From: Terripilifer ovatus
Lineage (GTDB): Bacteria > Pseudomonadota > Alphaproteobacteria > Rhizobiales > Beijerinckiaceae
DNA length: 64,000 bases
Reading direction: 5' to 3'
Assembly (NCBI GenBank): GCA_029222685.1
Contig: JARHVB010000077.1
Coordinates: forward strand, 1-64,000
This document shows, piece by piece, positions 9,800 through 19,689 of the stretch. A program made the position numbers and the translations under genes. How positions within the stretch are numbered: the first letter of the stretch is position 1; every line of letters starts with the position of its first letter. The notes below the pieces were generated by a model that saw nothing but the letters and a program-made list of their open reading frames with translations, ran no database searches and was not told the origin of the DNA.

Positions 9800-10411
9800 C
9801 TAGAATTTCACTTGTGGGAGCCGCATCACATCCTCAGCTACTGTAAATTGCTCCATGGGCTTGTTCTTTGCGTAGAGCGTAGATGCCCAAGCTCGGCCAG
9901 GAAACGTTCTCAACTCAGTATTATAAAGCTGAACGGCCTCGATATAGTCGCGGCGAGCAACCGCTATTCGGTTTTCAGTACCTTCAAGCTGCGACTGCAG
10001 TGCAAGAAAATTCTGGTTCGATTTGAGGTCTGGGTAGTTTTCCGTAATGGCGAGAAGGCGTCCCAGTGCACCGGACAATTGCGCCTGCGCCTCTTGGAAT
10101 TTCTTAAAGGCTTCCGGATCAGTGATCGTGTCTGCGTTCACCTGGATCGATGTCGCGCGGGCACGCGCGTTCGTCACTGCTTCCAGGACGGTGCGCTCCT
10201 GCTGCGCAAAGCCTTTCACCGTCTCGACCAGATTGGGAATGAGATCGGCCCGCCGCTGGTACTGATTCTGTACATCTGACCATTTGGCCTTCGCCTGTTC
10301 CTCATAGGTCGGGATGGTGTTGATGCCGCATCCCGAAACGAAAAGACCGAAAAGCGAGACGAGGATCGCGACACGCGCGAACCGCGCGACGCTTGTAAGT
10401 GAGCCAGGCAT
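9800..10411 (-). CDS. lemA: LemA family protein
   Basis: 203 residues. An N-terminal lipobox-like hydrophobic segment ends in LFVSGCGINTIP, followed by the LemA helical domain with QNQYQRRADLIPNLVETVKG and ENYPDLKSNQNFLALQSQLE, both diagnostic. It is first in the leftward operon lemA-TPM-TPM. LemA proteins are membrane-anchored helical proteins of unclear role, commonly paired with TPM proteins as here. Confidence 0.9.
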   Translation of the reverse strand: MPGSLTSVARFARVAILVSLFGLFVSGCGINTIPTYEEQAKAKWSDVQNQYQRRADLIPNLVETVKGFAQQERTVLEAVTNARARATSIQVNADTITDPEAFKKFQEAQAQLSGALGRLLAITENYPDLKSNQNFLALQSQLEGTENRIAVARRDYIEAVQLYNTELRTFPGRAWASTLYAKNKPMEQFTVAEDVMRLPQVKF

Positions 10412-10936
10412 TCCAAACCTCCATTATACCGAGTCGACGACAGCTGCTTGAAGTGACTCGGTTTAGCGAGCCGCATTTTGCGACAACACGGCAGCCACGA
10501 TTATGGTCGCTCCGGCCAAGATCATCTTTGATCCCAGTTAAAGATCGGATAGCCTGAACTCAGTTATATCTTTGACAATCCCTCGGATCGTGCAATTGCC
10601 CGACGACGTTGTGTTCACGGTTCGCCCGATCTGCGCAGGCCGCCGTCTCGCGCTTACTTGGCCTCGATGTAGAGCCGCCGACGGTCTACAAAGGGCAATG
10701 TTCTAGTCTACGCGCTTGCCGCGCCCCACGATTTGAACATTTTGGGGAGGGAGCGTTCAAGTCGTGGCGATGTTGTTGGCTGGTCCTCTTATCGAGGACA
10801 ACAGGCCGCACCACTGCGGCCTCTACGGCATCTCTCTGATGTCCACCGAGAAGACCAGCGCTGCTCACCGAGCACCACAGGCAATATCAAGGCAACAATA
10901 GAATAATGCGCGCGGCAGAAATTATCCGCCTTCATC
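10412..10936. other. Intergenic stretch without recognisable gene
   Basis: Upstream of lemA on the left and downstream of the YHS remnant on the right. Short open frames exist on both strands (for example 10609-10839), but they carry no recognisable motif or ribosome site. The part next to 10411 should hold the lemA promoter; I could not assign its boxes with confidence. Confidence 0.5.
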
Positions 10937-11279
10937 CTAGCATCCATGCCGGTGGCGCCGCGGATGATCGTCGCCGATAGCCGGGCCCATCGCTGTTATC
11001 CCTGCCAGATATTTTTCAGGGGCGGCTTCGAACGCTTCGCGGTTCTCGCGGGTCTCGATAGACGGAAGAGATTGACGTGCCCCCGTCGATAGAGCGCTTG
11101 CTCACTGGATCAAGAGCCATTCGAGGGCTGGATCCGGTATCCGGTGGCGCAACGTCTTGCTCGCTTCCATGGTTGTGTCGCATCGATCGGCCCATGCCGC
11201 ATCCACCCACGCGTGTCATGAAGAAGATCACGCCGACACCTAATACAATCCAGATCCAGTTCTGAGAGAGCCAACTCAT
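10937..11279 (-). pseudogene. Small membrane protein with broken YHS domain
   Basis: The start at 11279 has an excellent ribosome site (AGGAGGTAGGC). A membrane segment (MSWLSQNWIWIVLGVGVIFF) is followed by a His/Met-rich linker and the beginning of a YHS metal-binding domain (DPVSKRSIDGGTSISSVYR). The frame then runs into unrelated sequence and stops at 11016. A second frame continues with ENREAFEAAPEKYLAG, the expected end of a YHS domain, and stops at 10937-10939. The GRTYYF-type segment between them is missing, so a short frame-changing deletion near 11060 broke the domain. Confidence 0.65.
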
Positions 11280-11731
11280 GCCTACCTCCTGCCTGTTAAG
11301 GCTCCCAGCGTCGCTGAAATCACGAAAGTCACTTTGAGGCAGGTTAAATATTGCCACTTATCTGCGCGCCCCGCGACGAGTTGACCGAAATCGCCAACGC
11401 GGCGCTTCGCAAAATGATCCAGCTCCGGCGATAGAGCCATCCCCGTTACGTCGACGGCAGCGGTCTGTGCCACGTGAAGCGACAGACCCCCAAACCGGAC
11501 CCGCTGTCAACACTTTTCAGGCCAGCAATGAGAAGGTTTGTTGAGAGCTCGGTTCGGCACCGTCAAATTGCTTTCATCCAAGATGAATTCATAACGACGG
11601 ACAGCAGAGCAATGCTTGATCTGCGTTAAAGAACATCAACGGTCGAAGCCGTAGGTTTGGTTCTTGTCTGGTGCCGTCAGCGGCGGTTCGCAACGGCGTC
11701 TCAATCTTGCTTCGAAAGAGCTGGCTGGACG
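11280..11731. other. Intergenic stretch between YHS remnant and sigma factor gene
   Basis: Divergent upstream region serving the leftward YHS gene and the rightward ECF sigma factor gene. A short leftward open frame (11282-11473) has no recognisable family. I see no clear -35/-10 pair for the sigma factor gene. Confidence 0.4.
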
Positions 11732-12439
11732 ATGACAAAAAAGGGCGAGGCCGATGACCCGCATCCAGAAGATGATGCGGAAGGACCGGAGGCCGCGAAG
11801 CCAACGGACGCCGCTGTGCGACGTGCACTTGTCGAGGCGCGCAAGGAATTCCTCGCCTTTTTGTATCATCGGTTAGGCAGTCGTGACGAAGCCGAAGAAC
11901 TCCTACAACGCTTTTCGCTCCGGGCGCTTGAGCGTGCCTGGCAGTTGCGAGATGTCCGCACGGTTCGTGGATGGCTCGGGCGTATACTGGCGACCACCCT
12001 CGTCGATCATCAGCGCCGCGTCATCAGACGTCGCCGCCGAGAGGTCGACATGGCGCAGACCGATGTCGAGAATTTGGCGATCGAGCCAGATCGAGAAACC
12101 GACGAAGCCGTCTGCAACTGCCTTCATAAGCTGCTGCCGACGCTCAAGGCGGAATATGCCGATGTCGTTTGGCGCTCCGACATTCTTGGCGAGCCCCGCG
12201 ATCGGATCGCTGCCAGCCTGGGCACAACGCTCAATAACATCGCGGTTCGACTTCACAGGGGACGACAAGCGCTCCGTAAGAGGCTTGAGGAGATGTGCCT
12301 GACCTGTCCAGTGCATGGCTTCCTCGATTGTCGCTGCGATGAGGCTGAACGCATTCGCCAACTAGCTCGGCGCCCTGCTGACGAAACCAAAACTCCGCCA
12401 GAGGACGGAAGAATACAATGCAGAAGAAAGAATTCGTGA
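11732..12439 (+). CDS. ECF-type RNA polymerase sigma factor with Cys/His-rich C-terminal extension
   Basis: About 235 residues. Region 2 reads EFLAFLYHRLGSRDEAEELLQ and includes the helix usually written DAEDLVQ. Region 4 reads DILGEPRDRIAASLGTTLNN followed by IAVRLHRGRQALRKRL. The end MCLTCPVHGFLDCRCDEAE forms a CxxCxxH...CxC cluster, seen in ECF factors with a zinc-binding or metal-sensing tail. No anti-sigma gene is adjacent. The start at 11732 is the second in-frame candidate; the upstream GTG/ATG options lack a better ribosome site. It may serve the metal genes to the left; this is inference. Confidence 0.8.
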   Translation: MTKKGEADDPHPEDDAEGPEAAKPTDAAVRRALVEARKEFLAFLYHRLGSRDEAEELLQRFSLRALERAWQLRDVRTVRGWLGRILATTLVDHQRRVIRRRRREVDMAQTDVENLAIEPDRETDEAVCNCLHKLLPTLKAEYADVVWRSDILGEPRDRIAASLGTTLNNIAVRLHRGRQALRKRLEEMCLTCPVHGFLDCRCDEAERIRQLARRPADETKTPPEDGRIQCRRKNS

Positions 12440-12468
12440 GGCGCGTGGCGATCGTCACTGAAGGCGCG

Positions 12469-13874
12469 ATGGCGTCACCTACAGGCTCAACAAGTTGATC
12501 GAGAAGGGTGCCGCGACCGACGATCGCGGCAAGAGCTTGTTCAACGTGGCGGAAGCGCGAATTGCCGCCCGCGAATGGGGGCCGTCGCTTCGATCGCAAT
12601 CCGCGCGCGATACGATGCACGTGATCATTTCGGCGAAGGCCGGAACCGATGTGACAGCCTTGACCAACGCGGCACGTGCGTTTCTGCACGACCGTTTTGC
12701 CGATCATAAATTCTTGTTCGGTGTTCACACGGATAAGGAGGCGGCCGGGCACATACACGCTCACGCCGTCATCACCGTGAAGAACGAATTCGGCCAGAAG
12801 ATCCATCCCAATCGTGGCACTTTTGGAGAGTGGCGCGAGGTCTATGCGCAGCATGCTCAGGCGCAGGGTTTGCACGTCGTCGCGACCTCGGCAAAAGAGC
12901 GAGCCTCCTCGCAGAGCTACGGCCCGAAGGACAAGGCGATCGTCGAGGTGGCGGATCGGCCGCGTCCGGCACGCGAAGCTCGGGATCGCGCATATGCCGC
13001 CCATCCCGCCAATCGACGTCTCATCGACAATGCCCGGCAGCGGATCCGGACGGCGAAAACGAATCCCATCCGCCTGCCGATGTCGGCGCCCGACCGTAGA
13101 GTTGTGAACGAGAGCATCACCGCCTGGAAGGCTGTTGCCATAGAACGGCCTTCGAACGCGTTGGCGAAAAATATGCTCGAACGTCTGTTGATGGCGCAGG
13201 CCGTGGGCGGCATCCTGCACACCATCGGCAACCGCGTGGAGTATTTGACCAAGGAGAACGAGATGCCAGTAACATCGCAGCAAATGGTCCAAGATCTGCG
13301 TCTCATGAACGACGCGGTCTCCCGGACGAGCGACCTTCTAGACGGTGAGACCAAGCAGCAATTCCGCGAGACGTCCGCCCGGTATCTGCAAACGCTCGCC
13401 AATCGGATCGACCTGCAACGGATGCAGGAGCGCGGTGTGCAGCAACTCAGCCGAGCTGAAGTCGAGGCTGCCGTCGGTCCCAACGCCGACCGGCTCATCG
13501 AGCGCGCGCAGGAAGTTCGGCTCAAAGAGCAGCGCGACGCCGCCTCCGCAGAGGGCGCCGCAGCCCGCGCAATCGATGCCGAACGGCGGCAGGAGGCGCG
13601 CGGCCGCATCGACCCGACTTCCCAGGAGGAGTTGCGTGTAGAGCGGAAGATCGTCACTGGATCTGAGCAATCCGCCGCGCGCGAAGCGCGTGAGGCTGCG
13701 GCAGCCGCCGAGGCCGCACGGATTATTGCGGAGCACCCTGCACAACCCCTCTCGCCCGTGTTGGTCCAGACCGACGCCTTGGCTAGACTCCGAAGCGAGC
13801 AAGAAAAGATCATAAGGGATTTGGAAGCCGGGAAGACCGAATTGGAATCAATCCATGGTCAGCGGCAGAGGTGA
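12469..13874 (+). pseudogene. Relaxase (VirD2/MobA-type) lacking its N-terminus
   Basis: From about 12469 the frame reads RRDGVTYRLNKLIEKGAAT and continues for about 465 residues. The relaxase metal-binding triad is present as GHIHAHAVIT near residue 90, and a long charged C-terminal helical region follows. VirD2-like relaxases carry the nicking Tyr in the first 30 or so residues; that part is absent. A stop codon (TGA) lies immediately upstream in this frame, and the sigma factor gene ends 30 nt before. Only a TTG at 12495 could serve as start. It therefore looks 5'-truncated. A protein might still be made but should not nick oriT. Confidence 0.7.
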
Positions 13875-13896
13875 TAGCGGGCGTAAACTTTCGAAT

Positions 13897-14625
13897 TCAA
13901 CGAATGATCTTGTGCCGTATCGCTGCCCCGATCAGTTGGGCTCGGTTAACGGCCCCGAGCCGCTGCCGGGCAGAGAGAAGGTGTTTCGTCACAGTCGGTC
14001 TGGATATCCCGAGGATGATCGATATCTCCCAATCGGTCTTTCCCTCCGAAGCCCACAGGAGGCACTCGCGCTCGCGCGGCGAAACCGTGTGTTCATTGTG
14101 GTCCCGATTGTAGCGTAATCGAAGAAGGTGCCCGACAGCGAGGTTCGCTGCGAAGGCAAGCTGGGCCACTAGGTCCGGATCGAGCTCCATCTGGCTCGCG
14201 CCAAACGACACGGCTGCAAGGACGCCTCCAACGAGCTGGATAGGTATGACATATCCCTTCTTCAATCCGAACGCCGCGGCCTCGCCGCTGATGAGTTTCA
14301 CATCCTCGCGTTGCGTTCCGGCTCTGTATGATTCCTCCCACGTGAAGGGCGCTTGTGAACGTTGAAGGTGTCGCACGATCGGGTCGCGTAATGCATAGTT
14401 GCGCTTGTTGTAGCGCTCGGCCCACGCTCCGGGGAACTCTTGGAAGAGCACATGCGAATGGATATCACGCGCTGGAGTCGTCGCGGTCGGAACACGGCCG
14501 GCGAACGTCCATTGAAAGCCGCATCCCGCCGCGCGCTTTAGGAGCAGCCGCAGGACAGTCTTTTCGTCATCCGCATGCTCCATGGCCTTGATGAAGTTCC
14601 AAGCGTTAGAGTTGAGGCGCATCAC
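13897..14625 (-). CDS. LuxR-family quorum-sensing transcriptional regulator (TraR-like)
   Basis: 242 residues. The N-terminal autoinducer-binding domain keeps W68, Y72, D81, P82 and W96, the residues that contact acyl-homoserine lactones in TraR/LuxR. The C-terminal GerE helix-turn-helix reads VSPRERECLLWASEGKTDWE and continues ISIILGISRPTVTKHLLSA. It is convergent with the relaxase remnant and on the same strand as virD4-virB. The likely cognate synthase gene is about 20 kb away at 34732-35355. This layout suggests that transfer is controlled by cell density. Confidence 0.9.
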   Translation of the reverse strand: MMRLNSNAWNFIKAMEHADDEKTVLRLLLKRAAGCGFQWTFAGRVPTATTPARDIHSHVLFQEFPGAWAERYNKRNYALRDPIVRHLQRSQAPFTWEESYRAGTQREDVKLISGEAAAFGLKKGYVIPIQLVGGVLAAVSFGASQMELDPDLVAQLAFAANLAVGHLLRLRYNRDHNEHTVSPRERECLLWASEGKTDWEISIILGISRPTVTKHLLSARQRLGAVNRAQLIGAAIRHKIIR

Positions 14626-15186
14626 CGCGAATCCAATCAGTCTCCCAGGCGATCTTCTTTGAAGGTTCGTCCTGTGCCTTCGATATGTGACGATCGCGCA
14701 GCAAATTACTGCCGGGGCGAAATAGAACTATAGTATTGAGTATGCATCGGAATTTTCATTCGTTTTATTTCCATATTGGAACCCATATCCACGCTAGCGG
14801 CTTCGCCGCGGTATCCGTCGATTCGCTCGCAAGACAGGAGCAAAGCCCCCGGGCCGGCTAAGGAACCGGCAGTGGGGGGCAGGAATGGCGAGCAACAGCC
14901 GCAGCAATTATGCTTGGCTACGAGCCATCCCGCAAGAGGGTGAAGCTAAAGCTTGTTAAAAGGGCAACTGGGAGCTGGAGAATCTGAAGGCCGAGCTTGA
15001 GGAATTGAGCATTCTTGAAGCGCCCATCTAGACTACCGGCTTCGCGGCCGAATCGACCATATCCTGATTGGTGACGAATCAATGCGCTGAGGCGGGTCCG
15101 CTGCGCCCAGATAGAATCGTTAGCTGAGGCGGGAGGAAATGAACTCGCAAATGTCAAAACACTAGAAAATGCTTTAAGCGCCTCCT
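14626..15186. other. Spacer between virD4 and luxR with a strong hairpin
   Basis: A hairpin occupies 14845-14880: outer arms GCCCCC (14845-14850) and GGGGGC (14875-14880), inner arms GCCGG (14853-14857) and CCGGC (14866-14870), loop CTAAGGAA. No run of T follows on either side, so a simple intrinsic terminator is not obvious. Right after it, 14885-15031 holds a 48-codon frame starting MASNSRSNYAWLRAIPQEGE, interrupted by one TAA; no family is recognised. The luxR promoter should lie near 14640-14760, where the sequence becomes AT-rich. Confidence 0.45.
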
Positions 15187-17334
15187 TTAGGTGCCATCGG
15201 AGGTTTTTTCCTCTCCGAAAGCGGCTTGCAGCGAGGAAAGTTCGCCGATCGTCTGGCTGACCGGTCCGCTTGCGCTCGACGCCTTCTCAAGAATCCGCAT
15301 TGTTGAGTTGAATTCCTCGTTCTGGCTGTCGGTGGCGACGGCCAATATGTCGCGCAGGTCACAATTTTCCCCGTCCGGCGCCTTGGGCGCTTCGCCCAGT
15401 GACAGACTCTTGCGCGGCGCTCGGGACGGCGCGGCGCGGGTCACCAAGGTAAGTGGCGGGAGGTCGAAGGCTGCCGGCGTGGGCAGCTTGGCCTTCTTCG
15501 CCGACCGCGTTGGCGCAGCGCCCCTCTTTGGCGGCGCAGGGGCTCGAACTCGAAGTATCCCGTCGGCGTTCTCCGTTGGCTCGTCCAAGACTGGGTTGAT
15601 CGCCCCGCCCAGGTTCTCGTCCTGCCACTCGCGCAGGGTTGGCAGCGCGGGCGGCGATCCCTTGGCTTTTTCGTAGAATTGCCGATAGGGTTTATCGAGG
15701 TAGTGGCGGATCTTCGTGAGTTCGAACGAGCGCGAGTTCTTCACCATCAGGATCGAGAGGCGCGCCGACATCTCTCGCAGCTCGAGGGGGCTGCGCAACG
15801 GGCGCGGCGTGTAATGCGGCGACCACACCCGAGGCGCGAAGATGCCCTGCCCTGGTCGCTGGATAGGAGTCTTGTAAACTTGGGTCGTCTCGCCGAGCAT
15901 CTCGGACACGAACTCCGACGTGTCGAGATCGTTGATCTGGATGAACAGTTTGATCTGGGAGCCCGACACCGTCGTGACGCGTGTATTCTTGCCGTAGAGT
16001 TCGTCGAGCTGCGCGATGTCTTGCATCACGATCGCCATGCGGAAACCGTAGCCTGCGCTGATCGTGATTTTGGAAATCAGCGAGTCCATCCGCCCGACGT
16101 GGTAAAACTCATCGAGCATCAGCAGCACCTGGTGTGGCTCGTCCTCCCCCGGAATTTTTACCATCATCAGGTCGTGGATTTGCTGGAACAGGATCCGGAT
16201 GAGCGGCCGGAAGATGGACAGTTCAGCGATGGTGCAGCCGATGAAGATTGTCATCGGCTGGCGGCGTAGTTCCCGGATATCGAAGTCGGACGTTTCCGTC
16301 GCCGCCGAGATGAGCCCGTTGTTCCAAAGCGACATTGCCATGTTGACGTTGAACACCGCGCTGTTGCGCGTCTCAGGCTCGAGCGCGATGTACTGGTTGA
16401 AACTGTCGACCACCCACGTCGGTAAATACTGTCGCTCTGTCTTTACAATCGCGCGCAGCACCGAGGAGATGTCTTTTCCCGTGGTGGTCATCCGGGCGAC
16501 GGCGCGCATGTGCTGCGCTCCGGCGATGAGTGGCGAGGCCAGCACATAACCGATCAACGCCGACAGCAGCAGGCGGCCCGCACCGGCCCAGGTGTCGTCG
16601 GCCTTCTCGGGGATGACGAACGAGGCGACAACCAGGCAATCGGTCGCCATCCGCTCATCGCGCCGCACGAAATCGAGCGGGTTGTAGCGGTGCGTGTCGT
16701 TCGATCCCGGCGAGAACATAAAGACCTTGTTGCCCATCGCACGGCGGTGGTTGGCGAGCGCCTCGAAGTTCTCGCGCTTGGGGTCGAAGAACACCGCGGA
16801 GCCCTGCCACAGGTAGCCGTTCGGGAGGACGAAGCCGGTCCCCTTCCCCGAACGCGACGGACCGACGACGAGGATGTGCGCGGGCTCGTCGGAGCGGAGC
16901 GTTGCGCCGCTGAGCGTTCCCAACACGATGCCCTGCTTGGGCGTGAGCCCCTGCTTCGCCGCCTCCATCACCGTGCCGAAGCGCGCGGCCCCGAAGGGCA
17001 TCTGGCGTCGGTTGACGAAGGCGAACAACAGCCCGCCCAGCCCGAGTGCGACGACCGCGGCCGCCGCGTAGGCGGCACGCAGGAGCGCCTCCACGCGCGT
17101 CGGCGGATAGGAGAGCCGCTCGGCAAAGTGTCGCCACGCGATCAGGAAGAAATCTGCCGAACGATCGGCATTCTGCATGCGAAAGAGCGCCCAGCGCGTC
17201 GCACCTTCGCTCGGAAACCGCGAGGGGGCCCACCGCCGCGCGACGACAACCTCGTAGGCAAGGCTCCACAATAAGAAGAAAGCGAGAGCAACCAGGACCG
17301 CGACACCGATCCTATAGGCAACGACGCGCGTCAT
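15187..17334 (-). CDS. virD4: VirD4/TraG-type conjugation coupling protein
   Basis: 715 residues. Membrane segments lie near residues 8-30 and 88-108. Walker A GPSRSGKGT is at about 158-166, and the Walker B region is LLMLDEFYHVG. The C-terminal 150 residues are poorly conserved and Ala/Pro-rich. It links the relaxase-DNA complex to the type IV channel and is a hexameric ATPase at the inner membrane. The start at 17334 overlaps the end of virB11 (17331), so it is translationally coupled as the last gene of the leftward virB operon. Confidence 0.93.
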   Translation of the reverse strand: MTRVVAYRIGVAVLVALAFFLLWSLAYEVVVARRWAPSRFPSEGATRWALFRMQNADRSADFFLIAWRHFAERLSYPPTRVEALLRAAYAAAAVVALGLGGLLFAFVNRRQMPFGAARFGTVMEAAKQGLTPKQGIVLGTLSGATLRSDEPAHILVVGPSRSGKGTGFVLPNGYLWQGSAVFFDPKRENFEALANHRRAMGNKVFMFSPGSNDTHRYNPLDFVRRDERMATDCLVVASFVIPEKADDTWAGAGRLLLSALIGYVLASPLIAGAQHMRAVARMTTTGKDISSVLRAIVKTERQYLPTWVVDSFNQYIALEPETRNSAVFNVNMAMSLWNNGLISAATETSDFDIRELRRQPMTIFIGCTIAELSIFRPLIRILFQQIHDLMMVKIPGEDEPHQVLLMLDEFYHVGRMDSLISKITISAGYGFRMAIVMQDIAQLDELYGKNTRVTTVSGSQIKLFIQINDLDTSEFVSEMLGETTQVYKTPIQRPGQGIFAPRVWSPHYTPRPLRSPLELREMSARLSILMVKNSRSFELTKIRHYLDKPYRQFYEKAKGSPPALPTLREWQDENLGGAINPVLDEPTENADGILRVRAPAPPKRGAAPTRSAKKAKLPTPAAFDLPPLTLVTRAAPSRAPRKSLSLGEAPKAPDGENCDLRDILAVATDSQNEEFNSTMRILEKASSASGPVSQTIGELSSLQAAFGEEKTSDGT

Positions 17335-18371
17335 GGCGAGCCCCTCCCCGCGACTTGCTCCTGCCGCCACACCGCCACGCGGGAAAAATGGATCGACGAC
17401 GTGCCGCGCCATCCGCCGACCTTCGTCTGCTGGATCACGATCGGCAGCACCGCCTTGATGTAGCCGACGATCTCGTCACGCCGCAGGCCGAGCCCGGCCT
17501 GCATCACCATGAGGGCGAGCTGCTCGAAAGCGCCCGCCGGGCTGTCGGCGTGAACCGTCGTGATGCTGCCTGGATGGCCAGTGTTGATCGCCCGAAGGAA
17601 CGAATAGGCCTCGGCCCCGCGGATCTCGCCGAGGAAGATTCGGTCGGGCCGCAGGCGCATCGAGGCCTGAAGCAGTGTTTCAACAGTGACGCGGGCCTCT
17701 CCCTGGTCGCCCTTCGACGCTACGAGCGGCAGGTAGTTGCGCTGGATCGGGTTGACTTCGCGCGTGTCCTCTATCGTGATGATGCGTTCGTCGATCGGCA
17801 CTTCTTTCAGTATCGCGTTGAGAAACGTTGTCTTGCCCGAACTCGTGCCGCCCGACAGGAGAATCGAATAGCGGCTGACGACAGCGAGCCGGATGAATGC
17901 CTCGATCCGGCCGGCAACGAGGTGCTCGCATAGCTGCCGATCCGTGTCCGACAGCTCGCCCTCCCCGGCTGTGGCGACCTTGTCGAAGGAGCCGAGCTTG
18001 CGGTAGTCGTCGAGGCGCATGTCCTTGATGACCTGCTTTCGGATGGCGAAGGCCCCTCCAGCCGTCGTCGCCGGCGGCATTACGCCCTGGAACCGCTCGC
18101 CCGTCGGCAGCGCGGCCGAGAGCAGCGGGTGCTCCTCGTTGACACTCTGTCCCGAGTGACCGGCGACACGCTCAGCGAGATGCCGGATCGCGTGCTCGGT
18201 CAGGCTCGGCACCTGGTGACGCTCCATCGCCGACTCCCCGAAGCGCTCGACCCAGACTTCGCCGGGTCCGTTCGCGCAAATCTCAACGACCTGGTCGTCG
18301 TCAAGCCAGGGCCTGATCGGATCGAGTGCGCGGTCAATGAAGACCGTCGGGCTTCGTGCCAGCGCGTTCAC
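17331..18371 (-). CDS. virB11: VirB11 type IV secretion ATPase
   Basis: 346 residues. Walker A GGTSSGKT is at 174-181, the Asp box is TIEDTREVNP, Walker B-like GEIRGAEAYSFLRA follows, and the His box is TGHPGSITTVHADS. A hexameric traffic ATPase that works with VirB4 and VirD4 under the inner membrane. Its start lies inside the end of virB10 (38-nt overlap), and its stop overlaps the virD4 start. No sign of damage. Confidence 0.95.
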   Translation of the reverse strand: MNALARSPTVFIDRALDPIRPWLDDDQVVEICANGPGEVWVERFGESAMERHQVPSLTEHAIRHLAERVAGHSGQSVNEEHPLLSAALPTGERFQGVMPPATTAGGAFAIRKQVIKDMRLDDYRKLGSFDKVATAGEGELSDTDRQLCEHLVAGRIEAFIRLAVVSRYSILLSGGTSSGKTTFLNAILKEVPIDERIITIEDTREVNPIQRNYLPLVASKGDQGEARVTVETLLQASMRLRPDRIFLGEIRGAEAYSFLRAINTGHPGSITTVHADSPAGAFEQLALMVMQAGLGLRRDEIVGYIKAVLPIVIQQTKVGGWRGTSSIHFSRVAVWRQEQVAGRGSP

Positions 18372-19683
18372 GCTTCAGCTCCCTAATGGCTTCTTTGACC
18401 GGGTCGGGATAGAGCGCGGAGAAGTCGAGGTCGCGCCGCACGAAGACGATGATCCGCGTGCCCTGGTCGAGGTAAATGGTCGGGGGGATGTTGATCGAGT
18501 TGCGCAGGGCCTCCCGGGCGATGTTCGTCAGTGTCTGGGAGACGTTCTGCGCCGCGATCTCGCGCGCCTGCAGCGTCAGCTGGTTCTGGTTCCCGCCCGT
18601 CTGGGTCTGCGTCACGGCGCCCGTCACCGGGTCCGTCGTGGTGATGACCGTGCCGTTGCCCGTGTTGCTGTTGGTGTTCTGCCCGAAGGCGCTCAGGAAC
18701 TGCGCAGCGCCGCCGACGATGGAGAGCATGATCGCCGAGCCGAACCGCTCAAGGTAGTGGTTGTCGACGAAGCCCGCGTTGCCGGCGCGCCCGAGGTCGT
18801 CGGTTCCGTTCGAGCCGAGCTGCACCGAGACGCCGTCCGAGCGCAGCATGCGCGTCCACACGACGAACACGCGCGTCTGCCCCTGCGCGATGCCGGACTT
18901 GTACTCGCCGACGAGGCGGCTGCCCGCCGGGATCAGCACGCGGCGACCGTCGAACGACCAGACGTTCTCCGTCACGACCGCCCTCACCATGCCGGGCAGG
19001 TCGCTCTGGACTGCGGTCTCGAGCACGCCGCGGACCATCGTGCCCTGCGCCACGAGCGCGTCTATGCGGTTGTTTTTCGTGGCGCGCGACACCTCGACAC
19101 CAGCGGCCGAAACGGATGCGAGGAAACCGCGGTTTGGGTCATCCTCGCGGCCGGCCGTGGCGTGGCCTCCACCTTCGGACGTCCCCGCGGCGGAGGTCGA
19201 CGCGTTGTCGGCGATCACCTGTGGAGCGCGCAAGCGCTCCCACCTGCGCCGCTCCTCTTCCTGGCGCTGCCGCTCCAGTTCAGCGAGCCTGCGGGCCTCG
19301 TCGTCGTTCGGCGGGGCACCCGCCAAGGGCGGCTCGGGCGGTGGTGGGGCCGGGAGAGCCTTGGGCGGCGCGACCGGAGGCGGCGGAGGCACGGGCTCCG
19401 TCGGGGCCTGCGGGATGACGATCGTGCCCCGGTTGGTCTGAACCCGCGGTGCCGACAGCGACGGCGCCGGGAACTGGGTGGTCGTGAACTCTTCCCTGTC
19501 GGGCGTCGTCAGCGTCGGGGCGCGTCGGGCGAGCGAGCCATAGATCATCCACGCGGCGACGAGCACCGCGCCCGCCGGCACGCCGACCTTCAGAAAGCTG
19601 CCGAGAGCGGTGCGACCGCGTGCGACCGACGTGGCAGCGGCAGCCTCCATTTCGAACGAACGGTATTCGTCGGCGGTGGGCAT
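18334..19683 (-). CDS. virB10: VirB10/TrbI-type T4SS core protein
   Basis: 449 residues. Short cytoplasmic N-terminus, one membrane segment (about 29-47), a long Pro-rich linker (about 90-125), and a coiled stretch RRLAELERQRQEEERRR. The C-terminal beta-barrel domain includes GVLETAVQSDLPGMVRAVV and the antenna region. VirB10 spans both membranes and passes the ATPase signal to the outer-membrane core. It starts 6 nt after the virB9 stop. Confidence 0.93.
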   Translation of the reverse strand: MPTADEYRSFEMEAAAATSVARGRTALGSFLKVGVPAGAVLVAAWMIYGSLARRAPTLTTPDREEFTTTQFPAPSLSAPRVQTNRGTIVIPQAPTEPVPPPPPVAPPKALPAPPPPEPPLAGAPPNDDEARRLAELERQRQEEERRRWERLRAPQVIADNASTSAAGTSEGGGHATAGREDDPNRGFLASVSAAGVEVSRATKNNRIDALVAQGTMVRGVLETAVQSDLPGMVRAVVTENVWSFDGRRVLIPAGSRLVGEYKSGIAQGQTRVFVVWTRMLRSDGVSVQLGSNGTDDLGRAGNAGFVDNHYLERFGSAIMLSIVGGAAQFLSAFGQNTNSNTGNGTVITTTDPVTGAVTQTQTGGNQNQLTLQAREIAAQNVSQTLTNIAREALRNSINIPPTIYLDQGTRIIVFVRRDLDFSALYPDPVKEAIRELKRERAGTKPDGLH

Positions 19684-19689
19684 AGGCGC

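Noticed and set aside
14845..14880. Intrinsic terminator for luxR or virD4
   Set aside because: The hairpin is strong but there is no T-run on either strand side, and it lies upstream of luxR and some 300 nt beyond the virD4 stop; listed as a hairpin only.
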